The notes beneath the pieces are model-generated. The model saw only the letters and a list, made by a program, of their open reading frames with translations, had not been told where the DNA came from and did no database searches. A stretch of 64,000 nt of DNA from Variovorax sp. DXTD-1 (GTDB taxonomy: Bacteria; Pseudomonadota; Gammaproteobacteria; Burkholderiales; Burkholderiaceae_C), in assembly GCF_003984625.1 (NCBI RefSeq), contig NZ_RWKH01000011.1, forward strand, positions 113,057-177,056, given 5' to 3'. The translations under genes were made by a program, and so were the position numbers. Each line of letters begins with the position of its first letter. The stretch's first letter is position 1. Positions 55,525 to 64,000 of this stretch are shown here, in pieces.

Positions 55525-56829
55525 ATGAAGCGCGGTTTCTACACGATCATGTCGGCCCAGTTCTTTTCGTCGCTGGCCGACAACGCGATCTTTGTCGTGG
55601 CGGTCGAGCTCATGCGCAGCTCGGGAGCGGCCGAATGGCAGAGAGCGGCGCTGGTGCCGATCTTCGCCGTCTTCTATGTGGTGCTGGCGCCGCTGGTGGG
55701 CGCCTTTGCCGACGCCTTGCCCAAGGGGCGGGTGATGTTCATCAGCAACGCAATCAAGGTGGTCGGCTGCCTGATGATGCTGTTCGGCTCGCACCCGCTG
55801 CTCTCCTACTCGATCGTGGGGCTTGGCGCCGCGGCGTATTCGCCGGCCAAGTACGGCATCCTGACCGAGCTGCTGCCGGCTTCGCAGTTGGTAAAAGCCA
55901 ACGGTTGGATCGAAGGCCTCACCATCGCCTCGATCCTGCTGGGCATCGTGCTCGGCGGCTCGCTGGTGGGGCACGCGGTGTCCACGCAGCTGCTGTCGTT
56001 CGACGTGCCGCTCATCGACACCGGCATCGATTCGCCGGCCGAAGCGGCCATTGCGGTACTGATCTTCGTCTACGCGCTGGCCGCCTGGTTCAACACGCGC
56101 ATTCCGCACACCGGCGTCGAAATGCGGCCGCTGCGCGCCATTCCGGAGCACGGCCTCGCACGCAACATGCTGGCGCTGCTGCCTGATTTCTGGCACTGCA
56201 ACGCACGCCTGTGGCGCGACAAGCTGGGGCAGATTTCGCTCGCCACCACCACGCTCTTCTGGGGCGCCGGGGCCAACCTCAAGTACATCGTGCTGGCCTG
56301 GGCCTCGCTCGCGCTCAACTACAACACCACGCAGGCGACGGCGCTCACCGGCGTGGTGACCATCGGCATGGCGGTGGGCGCCATCGTCGCGTCGATGCGC
56401 ATGCGCCTGGACATGGCCACCCGCGTGATTCCAATGGGCATTGCCATGGGCCTGCTGGTAATCAGCATGAACCTGATCGGCAACGTGTGGATCGCCGTGC
56501 CGTTCCTCATTCTGCTGGGCGGGCTGGGAGGCTTTCTGGTGGTGCCGATGAACGCGCTGCTGCAGCACCGCGGCCATAACCTCATGGGCGCGGGCCGTTC
56601 CATTGCGGTGCAGAACTTCAACGAACAGGCCTGCATCCTGCTGCTCGGCGGCTTCTACAGCGCCTGCACCGGGCTGGGCCTGTCGGCGTATGCGGCCATC
56701 GGCGCTTTCGGCGGAGTGGTCGCGGGCTGCATGTGGATCATCCAGCGCTGGCATCATCACAACCTGCGCAAATACCCGGAAGAAGTCGAGCACCTGCTCG
56801 CCATCGCCCGTAGCGACAAGCATCACTAG
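55525..56829 (+). CDS. lplT: Lysophospholipid transporter LplT
   Basis: MFS-type flippase moving lysophosphatidylethanolamine inward for re-acylation. It has 434 residues and 11-12 membrane segments. Family marks: MSAQFFSSLADNAIFVVAVE (about 9-28), AAYSPAKYGILTELLP (about 110-125), VPMNALLQHRGHNLMGAGRS (about 342-361). The usual acyltransferase partner (aas) is not adjacent. ATG 55525 matches the family N-terminus; the frame continues upstream through the divergent alr leader. Confidence 0.93.
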   Translation: MKRGFYTIMSAQFFSSLADNAIFVVAVELMRSSGAAEWQRAALVPIFAVFYVVLAPLVGAFADALPKGRVMFISNAIKVVGCLMMLFGSHPLLSYSIVGLGAAAYSPAKYGILTELLPASQLVKANGWIEGLTIASILLGIVLGGSLVGHAVSTQLLSFDVPLIDTGIDSPAEAAIAVLIFVYALAAWFNTRIPHTGVEMRPLRAIPEHGLARNMLALLPDFWHCNARLWRDKLGQISLATTTLFWGAGANLKYIVLAWASLALNYNTTQATALTGVVTIGMAVGAIVASMRMRLDMATRVIPMGIAMGLLVISMNLIGNVWIAVPFLILLGGLGGFLVVPMNALLQHRGHNLMGAGRSIAVQNFNEQACILLLGGFYSACTGLGLSAYAAIGAFGGVVAGCMWIIQRWHHHNLRKYPEEVEHLLAIARSDKHH

Positions 56830-56879
56830 CCCTGCCGCTGCGGCCTTTTGCTTTCACCAGGAACATCGCGGAACCGGCT

Positions 56880-56957
56880 TTGCCGGGCCGCTGGTGTTGC
56901 CCCCGGCAGGGGGTTGGCGAAGCGACACGAAGTGCTCGCAGCTTGGGGGCGAGCAAT
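56880..56957. repeat. GC-rich intergenic element between lplT and the exporter gene
   Basis: Contains the palindrome CCCCCGGCAGGGGG followed by GCGAAGCGACACGAAGTG, the same arrangement as at 4795-4885. It fills most of the 134-base gap before the DMT exporter gene. It may act as a terminator hairpin for lplT. Boundaries are approximate. Confidence 0.45.
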
Positions 56958-56963
56958 ATTTTT

Positions 56964-57857
56964 ATGGCTGCACTTGCACTGATCTTTAACGCTTTTGTAT
57001 GGGGCGTTTCATGGTTTCCGTTCCGTCACATCGAAAGCCATGGGCTGCACCCGGTGTGGACCACCTGCCTCATCTACGTGGCGATTTCGCTCGCAATGGC
57101 CTTCTTTCGCCGCCACGCCTGGCGCGGCTTTGCGGCGTTCCCCATGCTGGTGGCGCTGGGTCTTGCGGCGGGCTTTACCAACCTGGGCTTCAACTGGGCC
57201 GTCACGCAGGGCGACGTGGTGCGGGTGGTGCTGCTTTTCTACCTGATGCCGCTGTGGAGCGTGCTGCTGGGCTGGGCCGTGCTGGGCGAGCGGCCCACGG
57301 CGGGTGCGCTTGCGCGCGTGGCGCTGGCGCTCATCGGCGTGGTGGTGGTGCTCAAGGCGCCGGGCGTCGACTGGCCCGTGCCCTCCAGCCTGCCGGACTG
57401 GCTGGGCGTGGCGGCCGGCTTCAGCTTTGCCGTGACCAACATCCTGCTGCGCCACCTGCACGGCGCGCCCGGTGAATCGCGCGCACTGGCCATGTTCTGC
57501 GGCTGCGCGCTGGTGTCCGGCATTGCCGCGGCCACGGGCACCTTGCTCGGTGCGTTCGCGTCTCCCCTCGCGGTGCAGCCGGGCTGGATCGGCTGGGCCG
57601 CATTGCTGGGAGTCGGCTTCGTGGCAGCCAACTTCTGCCTGCAGTACGGCGCGGCCCGGCTGGCGGCCAGCGCCACCGCGGTGATCATGCTGTCGGAGGT
57701 GCTGTTCGCCAGCGTTTCGTCGGTGGCGCTGGGCGCCGCCGACATGAGCCCGCGCATCCTGGCCGGCGGCGCGCTGATCGTGCTGGCGGCCGTGTGGTCG
57801 GCGTTTGCGCGAACGCCGGCACAGGGCGATGATCGCCTTTCGTCTTCCACCACCTGA
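56964..57857 (+). CDS. EamA/DMT-family transporter
   Basis: 297 residues with ten membrane segments in two EamA repeats (about 1-135 and 150-285). FNAFVWGVSWFPFRHIESHG at the N-terminus and PLWSVLLGWAVLGERP (about 94-109) are typical of drug/metabolite exporters. Substrate unknown. The gene is nine bases before the glutathione peroxidase gene, so the pair is probably cotranscribed. Confidence 0.88.
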   Translation: MAALALIFNAFVWGVSWFPFRHIESHGLHPVWTTCLIYVAISLAMAFFRRHAWRGFAAFPMLVALGLAAGFTNLGFNWAVTQGDVVRVVLLFYLMPLWSVLLGWAVLGERPTAGALARVALALIGVVVVLKAPGVDWPVPSSLPDWLGVAAGFSFAVTNILLRHLHGAPGESRALAMFCGCALVSGIAAATGTLLGAFASPLAVQPGWIGWAALLGVGFVAANFCLQYGAARLAASATAVIMLSEVLFASVSSVALGAADMSPRILAGGALIVLAAVWSAFARTPAQGDDRLSSSTT

Positions 57858-57866
57858 GGTACGCGC

Positions 57867-58355
57867 ATGACCGGCATCTACGACTTCGAAGCCAGGCAGA
57901 TCGACGGCAAGAGCGTGAAGCTCTCGGACTTCCGCGGCAAGGTGCTGCTGATCGTCAACACGGCCAGCAAGTGCGGCTTCACGCCGCAGTTCGCGGGCCT
58001 CGAGGCGCTGCACGAAAAGTATGCGGCCCAGGGGCTGGTGGTGCTCGGTTTTCCGTCGAACCAGTTCGGCTCGCAAGACCCGGGCACCAACGAGGAAATC
58101 GGCGCCTTCTGCACCACGAACTACGGCGTGAGTTTTCCGATGATGGAGAAGATCGACGTCAACGGCAGCGGCGCCGCGCCGCTCTACCAGTGGCTCACCA
58201 AGGAGAAGCCGGGCCTGCTGGGCAGCACCGCCATCAAGTGGAACTTCACCAAGTTTTTGGTGGGGCGCGACGGCAAGGTGCAAAAGCGCTATGCGCCGCT
58301 GGACACGCCCGCGTCGCTCGCGCCGGACATCGAGGCGGCGCTGGCAGCGGGCTGA
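57867..58355 (+). CDS. Glutathione peroxidase family protein
   Basis: 162-residue thiol peroxidase reducing hydroperoxides. The catalytic set is visible: Cys36 (NTASKCGFTPQ, cysteine not selenocysteine), Gln66-type residue in FPSNQFGSQDPG, Trp125 and Asn126 (IKWNFTKFLV). A second Cys at residue 82 (AFCTTNYG) could serve as resolving Cys with thioredoxin, as in most bacterial members. No signal peptide, so cytoplasmic. Confidence 0.93.
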   Translation: MTGIYDFEARQIDGKSVKLSDFRGKVLLIVNTASKCGFTPQFAGLEALHEKYAAQGLVVLGFPSNQFGSQDPGTNEEIGAFCTTNYGVSFPMMEKIDVNGSGAAPLYQWLTKEKPGLLGSTAIKWNFTKFLVGRDGKVQKRYAPLDTPASLAPDIEAALAAG

Positions 58356-58373
58356 ACCCAGCAAGAACCCCGG

Positions 58374-58805
58374 TCAGAACCGGAAGCTGGCGGTCTTGGG
58401 GCTGCCGCCCACCGTCACCGACTGGCTCTGGACGCTGCCGCCTGCCGTGGCGGCATCGACCGTGTAGCGACCCGCCGGCAGATCGACCAGGCACACCGGC
58501 CCGCTGGCGCGCAATGCCAGCGAAGGCGCGCCAGCGGCGCCCTTGATGTCGACTTGCACATCCGCCAGGTAGGCGCCGTCGGAACGCGCGAAAAGCAGGG
58601 CCAGCGGATGCTCCTTCATGGCCGCGCGCATGGCGTTCGATTCGTCCGAGCCGATGCCGCCGCACACATAGCGCACCGCGCCCTCCCCTTTCCACTGCGG
58701 CATGGCCGACTGGGCCTGTGCGCCAACGGCAGCCGTTGCACAGGCAAGGGCCAGCAAGGCACGCCGCAAGTTCGCCTGGACGATGAAAGCTTGAACGGAA
58801 GACAT
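58374..58805 (-). CDS. Exported protein with a carboxypeptidase-regulatory-like domain
   Basis: 143 residues. The signal peptide (basic ANLRR, hydrophobic LLALACATAAVG, cleavage near AQA-QS about residue 32) precedes a small domain with two Cys (YVCGGIG, GPVCLVDLP) that may form a disulfide. The C-terminal GRYTVDAATAGGSVQSQSVTVGG resembles peptidase-regulatory/beta-sandwich modules. Periplasmic; function unknown. It is convergent with the peroxidase gene. Confidence 0.7.
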   Translation of the reverse strand: MSSVQAFIVQANLRRALLALACATAAVGAQAQSAMPQWKGEGAVRYVCGGIGSDESNAMRAAMKEHPLALLFARSDGAYLADVQVDIKGAAGAPSLALRASGPVCLVDLPAGRYTVDAATAGGSVQSQSVTVGGSPKTASFRF

Positions 58806-58895
58806 GGGGCTTGCTCCTTGAAAGAATCGGTGCCGCCATGATGCGGTGCAAGCGGCTTGCGCGCGAGTCGGACCAGAGCGCTCTTCGGTGTGCGA

Positions 58896-60128
58896 TCACG
58901 CCGCCGCCAGGGCGGCGTCCAGCAGCTCCACCCAGTGGCGCACGGGCGTTTCCTGGCTGCCGCTTTGCAGGTGCGTGATGCAGCCGATGTTGGCCGAGGC
59001 GATGACGCTCGGCTGCAGTTGCCGCAGGTGGCCGAGCTTGCGGTCGCGCAGCGGATACGCCAGCTCTGGCTGCAGCACCGAATACGTGCCCGCCGAGCCG
59101 CAACACAGGTGCGATTCGTTCATGGCCACGCGCACGTCGAAGCCCAGCGCGCGCAGATGCGTCTCGACGCCGCCGCGCAGCTTCTGGCCATGCTGCAGCG
59201 TGCAGGGCGGGTGGTAGGCCAGCACGCCCTCGGGTGCACGCACGCGCGCCTTCAGGGCCGGCACCAGGTCGGGCAGCAGTTCGCTCAGGTCGCGCGTCAG
59301 CTGGCTGATGCGCGCCGCCTTGGCCGCATAGGCCGCGTCATGCTGCAGGATGTGGCCGTACTCGCGCACGGTGACGCCGCAGCCCGAGGCATTCATCACG
59401 ATGGCTTCGACCTCATTGCGTTCGACCATCGGCCACCAGGCGTCGATGTTGGCGCGCATCTGCGCCTTGCCGCCTTCCTGGTCGTTGAGGTGGAACTTCA
59501 CGGCGCCGCAGCAGCCCGCCTCCTTCGCGACCACGGCCTGGATGCCCGCCGCGTCGAGCACGCGTGCGGTCGCGGTGTTGATGTTGGGCATCATCGCCGG
59601 CTGCACGCAGCCCGCGAGCATGAGCACCTTGCGTGCGTGCGTGGCGGTGGGCCACGCGCCAGCTTCCTGCCTGGCCGGAACCTTGGCCTTGAGCGCATCG
59701 GGCAAGAGCCCGCGCACCGCCTGGCCGAGCTTCATCGCGGGCGCGAAAAGCGGTGACGGCAGGCCTTCCTTCAGCAGCCAGCGCGTGGCCGACTCCATGG
59801 CCGGGCGCGGCACCTTCTCGTCGACGATCTTGCGGCCGATGTCGACCAGGTGGCCGTATTGCACGCCGCTCGGGCAGGTGCTCTCGCAATTGCGGCAGGT
59901 CAGGCAACGGTCCAGGTGCAGCTGCGTGCTGCGCGTGGGTTCCTTGCCTTCGAGCACCTGCTTGATCAGGTAGATGCGGCCGCGCGGGCCGTCGAGTTCG
60001 TCGCCGAGCAGCTGGTAGGTGGGGCAGGTGGCGGTGCAGAAGCCGCAGTGCACGCACTTGCGCAGAATGGCTTCGGCCTCGCGGCCTTCGTCGGTGCCGC
60101 AAAATTCGGGGGCGAGTTCGGTTTGCAT
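58896..60128 (-). CDS. glcF: Glycolate oxidase iron-sulfur subunit
   Basis: Electron-transfer subunit of membrane-associated glycolate oxidase. It has 410 residues: two [4Fe-4S] motifs, Cys25/28/31/35 (CVHCGFCTATCP) and Cys75/78/81/85 (CLTCRNCESTCP), then two CCG-type domains (EAGCCGAVKFHL and HLCCGSAGTYSVL). ATG 60128 (MQTELAPEFCG) is preferred to a start 13 codons upstream. It is the last gene of glcD-glcE-glcF, 25 bases after glcE. Confidence 0.95.
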   Translation of the reverse strand: MQTELAPEFCGTDEGREAEAILRKCVHCGFCTATCPTYQLLGDELDGPRGRIYLIKQVLEGKEPTRSTQLHLDRCLTCRNCESTCPSGVQYGHLVDIGRKIVDEKVPRPAMESATRWLLKEGLPSPLFAPAMKLGQAVRGLLPDALKAKVPARQEAGAWPTATHARKVLMLAGCVQPAMMPNINTATARVLDAAGIQAVVAKEAGCCGAVKFHLNDQEGGKAQMRANIDAWWPMVERNEVEAIVMNASGCGVTVREYGHILQHDAAYAAKAARISQLTRDLSELLPDLVPALKARVRAPEGVLAYHPPCTLQHGQKLRGGVETHLRALGFDVRVAMNESHLCCGSAGTYSVLQPELAYPLRDRKLGHLRQLQPSVIASANIGCITHLQSGSQETPVRHWVELLDAALAAA

Positions 60129-60153
60129 CGCGGAAAGGGGCTCGGTTGTTTTT

Positions 60154-61260
60154 CTATTCGGCTGCAAGGAGCCGGCCGCGGTTGAAGATGCGCTGCGGAT
60201 CGAACTCCTGCATCAGCGCGCGATGGATGCGGGCGACCGGGGCGCTCATGGCGTCGAAGCGAGGAACCGCTGCATCCGTCGTGTGCGAAGCGGGCATCCT
60301 GAACAGCGTGGCGTGCCCTCCCGCCGCATGCGCAATGCCGCGAATGCGCACGGCATCTTCCGGTGGCGCCTTGTACCAGCGCTGCGCGCCGTGCCACTCG
60401 ACGAGCGGTGCGGTGCCGTCGATGGCGAGCACCAGCGCGGTCTGCGGCACCGACAGGCGCCAGAGCGCCATGGAACCCACATCGCCGGCAAACCAGGGGT
60501 GCTGCTGGTCCCGCAGCAACTGCCAATGGAGGGCGGCACTTGCATTGTCTTGCCGCTCGCCGCCCAGATGCGTGCAAGCGGCTTCCACCGCCGCGACCGC
60601 GCCGCGCAGGCGCAGGTACAAGGTGCCAACGCCGGCTTGCTCGACCCAGCAGCTCGCATTCAGCGGCAGCGGACGGCCGCCCCACTCGTTGAGCAGGCGC
60701 AAGGCATCCGCCTGGCTGCAGGCAAACGCCAGCGTAGCTTCGGCGGGCGCGACGGGCAGCACCTTGAGGCTGACCTCCGCGATCACGCCCAGCGTGCCGA
60801 GCGAACCCGCGAGCACGCGCGAAACGTCGTAGCCGGCCACGTTCTTCATGACCTGTCCGCCGAAGGTCAGCACCTCGGCGCGGCCGTTGACCAGCGTGGC
60901 GCCCAACACGTAGTCGCGCACCGCGCCCACGCTCGCGCGCGCAGGGCCGCTGAGTCCGGCGGCGACCATGCCGCCCACCGTGCCGCCGCTTTCGAAGTGC
61001 TGCGGCTCGAAAGGAAGGCACTGCCCTTTTTCGGCCAATGCAGCTTCGAGTTCGGCGAGCGGCGTGCCGGCGCGCACGGTAACGACCAGTTCGCTCGGTT
61101 CGTAGCTCGTGATGCCAGCGAGGGCGGTGGTGTCGAGGATTTCTCCTTGCAGCACCTCTCCGTGAAAGTCTTTGGTGCCGCCGCCGCGAATGCGCAGCGG
61201 CGTGGCGTCGGCAGCCGCGGCGCGGATGCGCTCGACGATCTGGCTGAGGGCTTGATCCAT
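60154..61260 (-). CDS. glcE: Glycolate oxidase FAD-binding subunit GlcE
   Basis: 368-residue FAD_binding_4 protein. PLRIRGGGTKDF (about 21-32) and FESGGTVGGMVAAGLSGPARASVGAVRDYVLG (about 88-119) form the FAD-binding fold. It is shorter than GlcD and lacks the FAD-oxidase C domain extension. It lies 18 bases downstream of glcD. Confidence 0.95.
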   Translation of the reverse strand: MDQALSQIVERIRAAAADATPLRIRGGGTKDFHGEVLQGEILDTTALAGITSYEPSELVVTVRAGTPLAELEAALAEKGQCLPFEPQHFESGGTVGGMVAAGLSGPARASVGAVRDYVLGATLVNGRAEVLTFGGQVMKNVAGYDVSRVLAGSLGTLGVIAEVSLKVLPVAPAEATLAFACSQADALRLLNEWGGRPLPLNASCWVEQAGVGTLYLRLRGAVAAVEAACTHLGGERQDNASAALHWQLLRDQQHPWFAGDVGSMALWRLSVPQTALVLAIDGTAPLVEWHGAQRWYKAPPEDAVRIRGIAHAAGGHATLFRMPASHTTDAAVPRFDAMSAPVARIHRALMQEFDPQRIFNRGRLLAAE

Positions 61261-61278
61261 GGTCTCTTTTGTTTTTTT

Positions 61279-62781
61279 TCAGAAGCGCGGCAGATCGGGG
61301 TGCGGCAGTTGCCCGCCACGCACCACCTGCTTGCCGTATTCGGCGCAGCGCTGCAGCGTGGGAATCACCTTGCCGGGGTTCAGCAGCCCCGCCGGATCGA
61401 ACGCTCGCTTGACGCCGAACATCTGCTCGTTCTCCGCCGCGGTGAACTGCACGCACATGCTGTTGAGCTTTTCCACGCCCACGCCATGCTCGCCCGATAC
61501 CGTGCCGCCCATGGCCACGCTGGTCTCGAGAATGTCGGCGCCGAAGAGTTCGCAGCGGTGCAGCTCATCGGGGTCGTTGGCATCGAACAGCACCAGCGGA
61601 TGCAGGTTGCCGTCGCCCGCGTGAAACACGTTGCAGCAGCGCAGGTTGTACTTCTGCTCCATCTGCTGAATGGCAAGCAGGATGTCCGCGAGCCGCTTGC
61701 GCGGAATGGTCGAGTCGAGGCACATGTAGTCGGGGCTGATGCGGCCCGATGCCGGAAAGGCGTTCTTGCGCCCGCTCCAGAACTTCATGCGCTCTTCTTC
61801 GCTGTTGCTCACCGCAATGGCGGTGGCGCCACAGCCGCGCAGCACGGCGGTCATGCGGCCGATTTCTTCTTCCACCTCTTCGGGCGTGCCGTCGGATTCG
61901 CACAGCAGAATGGCCGCGGCATCCAGGTCGTAGCCCGCGCGCACAAAATCCTCGACCGCGGCGGTCATGGGCTTGTCCATCATTTCGAGTCCTGCGGGAA
62001 TGATGCCGGCGGCAATCACCGCCGCCACCGCATCGCCGGCTTTGCGAACGTCGTCGAAGCTGGCCATGATGCAGCGCGCGAGCTGCGGCTTGGGCACGAG
62101 CTTGACGGTGACCTCGGTGGTCACGGCCAGCATGCCTTCGCTACCGATGACCAGTGCAAGCAGGTCGAGCCCCGGTGCATCGAGCGCCTCGCCGCCGAAC
62201 TCGACGGCCTCGCCCTCGGCCGTGAAGCCGCGCACGCGCAGCACGTTGTGCAGCGTGAGGCCGTATTTCAGGCAGTGCACGCCGCCCGAGTTCTCGGCCA
62301 CGTTGCCGCCGATGGTGCAGGCGATCTGGCTCGACGGGTCGGGCGCGTAGTAAAGGTTGAAAGGCGCGGCCGCTTCGCTGATGGCGAGGTTGCGCACGCC
62401 GCACTGCACCACCGCCGTGCGGCTTACCGGGTCGATCTTCAGGATGCGATTGAACTTGGCGAGCGAAAGCGTGACGCCCAGCGCATGCGGCATGGCACCG
62501 CCGGAGAGCCCGGTGCCGGCGCCGCGCGCCACCACGGGCACACCGAGCTGGTGGCAGGTCTTGAGCACGGCCGCCACCTGGGCTTCGGTTTCGGGCAGCG
62601 CCACCACCAGTGGACGCTGGCGATAGGCGGTGAGGCCGTCGCATTCGTAGGGCGTGGTGTCCTCGGCGTGCCAGATGAGCGCATGCGCCGGCAGGTGGGC
62701 CTGCAAGGCATGCACGACCTGCGACTGGCGTTCGGATTTCTGCAGCGAATCGTGCTGGGCGGCGGTAAGCGGCGCGTTCAT
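61279..62781 (-). CDS. glcD: Glycolate oxidase subunit GlcD
   Basis: Catalytic flavoprotein oxidising glycolate to glyoxylate. It has 500 residues: FAD_binding_4 domain with VVARGAGTGLSGGAMP (about 82-97), IACTIGGNVAENSGGVHCLKYG (about 150-171), then the FAD-oxidase C domain with FHAGDGNLHPLVLFD and SGEHGVGVEKL. ATG 62781 (MNAPLTAAQH) gives the family N-terminus. First gene of glcDEF; the LysR regulator lies 139 bases upstream in the same direction. Confidence 0.96.
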   Translation of the reverse strand: MNAPLTAAQHDSLQKSERQSQVVHALQAHLPAHALIWHAEDTTPYECDGLTAYRQRPLVVALPETEAQVAAVLKTCHQLGVPVVARGAGTGLSGGAMPHALGVTLSLAKFNRILKIDPVSRTAVVQCGVRNLAISEAAAPFNLYYAPDPSSQIACTIGGNVAENSGGVHCLKYGLTLHNVLRVRGFTAEGEAVEFGGEALDAPGLDLLALVIGSEGMLAVTTEVTVKLVPKPQLARCIMASFDDVRKAGDAVAAVIAAGIIPAGLEMMDKPMTAAVEDFVRAGYDLDAAAILLCESDGTPEEVEEEIGRMTAVLRGCGATAIAVSNSEEERMKFWSGRKNAFPASGRISPDYMCLDSTIPRKRLADILLAIQQMEQKYNLRCCNVFHAGDGNLHPLVLFDANDPDELHRCELFGADILETSVAMGGTVSGEHGVGVEKLNSMCVQFTAAENEQMFGVKRAFDPAGLLNPGKVIPTLQRCAEYGKQVVRGGQLPHPDLPRF

Positions 62782-62920
62782 GCGGCAAGCCTCTTTAGTC
62801 GGGCGAATGTGTCTCGTGGTGTAGCGCACTCTACGCAAATGCGGCGGCGCCGGGGTGAAGCTTTTTTGCGCGGCGCTTGAGAGAACTTTGCCGCTCAGCG
62901 CCTTTTCTTTTTATTTTTCT

Positions 62921-63805
62921 TCAGCGCAGGCTTTGCGCCAGCCAGTCGACAAAGGCGGCGCATTCCCAGCGCTCGAGCGTGCCGGGCTGCCAACAGATGG
63001 TGTGGCGGTGCGGCGATGGCACGGGCCGGTCCGAAAGCGGCACCAGCCGGCCCGATTCGAACCATGCGGCACCCATTTTCAAGCGCACGAGCGCCACGCC
63101 GAATCCGCTGGCGGCCGCGTCGTAGACCAGGCCCAGGTCATTGAACTGCGAGCCGACGTGCGGCTCGGGCTGGTCGATGCCGCAGCTCGCAAACCAGGTG
63201 CTCCAGGGCTCGAGCGGGCTGCGAATGAGGCGCGCGCTCGCAATTTCGGCCGCGGTGCGAAAGCCGTCGAACGGGCCGAACTCGTTGAGAAAACTCGGGC
63301 TGCAGGCGGGCACCACTTCTTCTTCGAGCAAGAGCCGGTGTTCGCAGTCGGCGTATGCACCGGTGCCGTAGCGCACTTCAAGATCGGCCTGCTCGGCGGT
63401 CACGTCGAGCAGCGGAATGGAAACCTGCAGCACCAGCTCGATGTCCGGGTAGATGTTGCGGAACAGTTCGAGCCGCGGCATGAGGAACTGGCGGCTGAAG
63501 GTCGGCGTGACGGCAATGCGCAGGCGGGTGGCGCGCTGCTGCGCCGCATTGCCGATGGGCATGGCTTGCAGCGCCGCAAGGCCGGTGCGCACGTTGGCGA
63601 GGTAGGCGGCGCCGTCGGCCGTAAGGCTGAAGTCGCTGCGGCCGAAGAGCTTGAAGCCGACATGCGATTCGAGTTGCCGGATGCGGTGGCTCACGGCGCT
63701 GGGCGTGACGCACAGTTCGTCAGCGGCTCGTCCGGCATTTCGCAGCCTGGCCACGGCTTCGAAGGTCAGGAGGCACTGGATGGGTGGGATGTGCTGGAGG
63801 GCCAC
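62921..63805 (-). CDS. LysR-family transcriptional regulator
   Basis: 294 residues from GTG 63805, with GGAGG eight bases upstream. N-terminal winged helix: LLTFEAVARLRNAGRAADEL and TPSAVSHRIRQLESHVGFKLF (about 10-56). The effector domain from about 90 (RIAVTPTFSRQFLMPRLELF) is of GcvA/AmpR type. It sits upstream of glcDEF in tandem rather than divergent orientation, so it may control those genes or something beyond the window. The upstream frame runs through the dispersed repeat and is not real. Confidence 0.9.
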   Translation of the reverse strand: MALQHIPPIQCLLTFEAVARLRNAGRAADELCVTPSAVSHRIRQLESHVGFKLFGRSDFSLTADGAAYLANVRTGLAALQAMPIGNAAQQRATRLRIAVTPTFSRQFLMPRLELFRNIYPDIELVLQVSIPLLDVTAEQADLEVRYGTGAYADCEHRLLLEEEVVPACSPSFLNEFGPFDGFRTAAEIASARLIRSPLEPWSTWFASCGIDQPEPHVGSQFNDLGLVYDAAASGFGVALVRLKMGAAWFESGRLVPLSDRPVPSPHRHTICWQPGTLERWECAAFVDWLAQSLR

Positions 63806-63843
63806 TTGTCTAACCTCCGGGGGGTTTTGTTGTCGCCGCTGTC

Positions 63844-63967
63844 CAGGGCTTGTGCAAAGGCCACCGGGTACTCCCCTCCGCGAATGTCCCCCGGGGCTGC
63901 GCCCCTCCTCCTTTATTTCGCTGCGTGGAGCACCCGATGCCCTGTGCACTTGGGCAGGCTGCTGGTG
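63844..63967. repeat. 124-bp dispersed repeat, copy B (inverted relative to copy A)
   Basis: Reverse complement of 45630-45753 with about four mismatches. It lies 38 bases upstream of the LysR start. The remaining 33 bases to the window end hold nothing I can assign. The copies are 18.2 kb apart in inverted orientation and bracket the hpa-alr-lplT-glc segment. Confidence 0.9.
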
Positions 63968-64000
63968 TACCGCCGATCAACGGCCGCCGTGAATGGCTCA

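Noticed and set aside
60019..62880. Open frame of about 950 codons antisense to glcDEF
   Set aside because: Rich in His, Arg and Gly with no domain signal; glcD, glcE and glcF on the minus strand have full conserved motifs.

Overview
The window is dense, high-GC chromosomal DNA from a betaproteobacterium, most likely Variovorax or a close Comamonadaceae relative. That assignment is inferred from several features: gatCAB divergent from mreBCD-mrdA, a Bug-type solute-binding protein, HpaR with split hpaG genes, frequent GTG/TTG starts and GC-rich dispersed intergenic elements. About 65 protein genes cover almost all of it. I see no rRNA, tRNA, CRISPR array or transposase, and no gene-free stretch exceeds 300 bases.

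Layout, left to right. 1-2.6 kb: the end of homogentisate dioxygenase (hmgA, cut by the left edge) and fumarylacetoacetase (fahA), the lower tyrosine pathway. 2.8-7.5 kb (minus): the rod-shape operon mreB-mreC-mreD-mrdA, with an intrinsic terminator between mreB and mreC. 7.7-11 kb (plus): gatCAB amidotransferase. 11-13.2 kb: a DUF4124-like protein, pyrE, and exonuclease III, whose start is only 12 bases from that of pyrE.

13.2-25.1 kb (minus) is the most notable region: a 12-gene tightly packed operon for scavenging nitrogen from condensed ureas. Its order is atzF (allophanate hydrolase), an NrtABC/TauABC-like importer, an AtzH/HpxZ-like small protein, a BMP/nucleoside-type ABC importer, biuH (biuret hydrolase), a TrtA-like triuret hydrolase, and a GntR/FCD regulator. 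Together these predict triuret -> (carboxybiuret) -> biuret -> allophanate -> ammonia + CO2, with two dedicated importers. The leader carries a textbook sigma-54 promoter (CTGGCACACAGTTTGCA on the minus strand) and two ACTTG...CAAGT palindromes, one of them across the predicted transcription start. This fits nitrogen-limitation control plus local repression by the GntR protein.

25-42 kb: a large beta-propeller lipoprotein, an M48 metallopeptidase, and an AmpG-like transporter. Then comes an orphan ketosynthase / half-ketosynthase / FAD-oxidoreductase trio, translationally coupled to an OmpR-type two-component system. These are followed by an O-antigen-ligase-like protein, ilvE with a zinc-finger protein, rdgC, small envelope proteins and radA.

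42-53.6 kb (plus): the homoprotocatechuate meta-cleavage operon, hpaR-hpaG1-hpaG2-hpaE-[124-bp repeat]-ligA-like-ligB-like-hpaF-hpaH-hpaI. It is extended by an IlvD/Edd dehydratase, a Bug binding protein, a class II aldolase and a ketopantoate-reductase-like enzyme. 53.6-64 kb: a DUF4329 (JAMM-like) protein, alr, lplT, a drug/metabolite exporter, glutathione peroxidase, the glycolate oxidase genes glcDEF behind a LysR regulator, and a second, inverted copy of the 124-bp repeat at the right edge.
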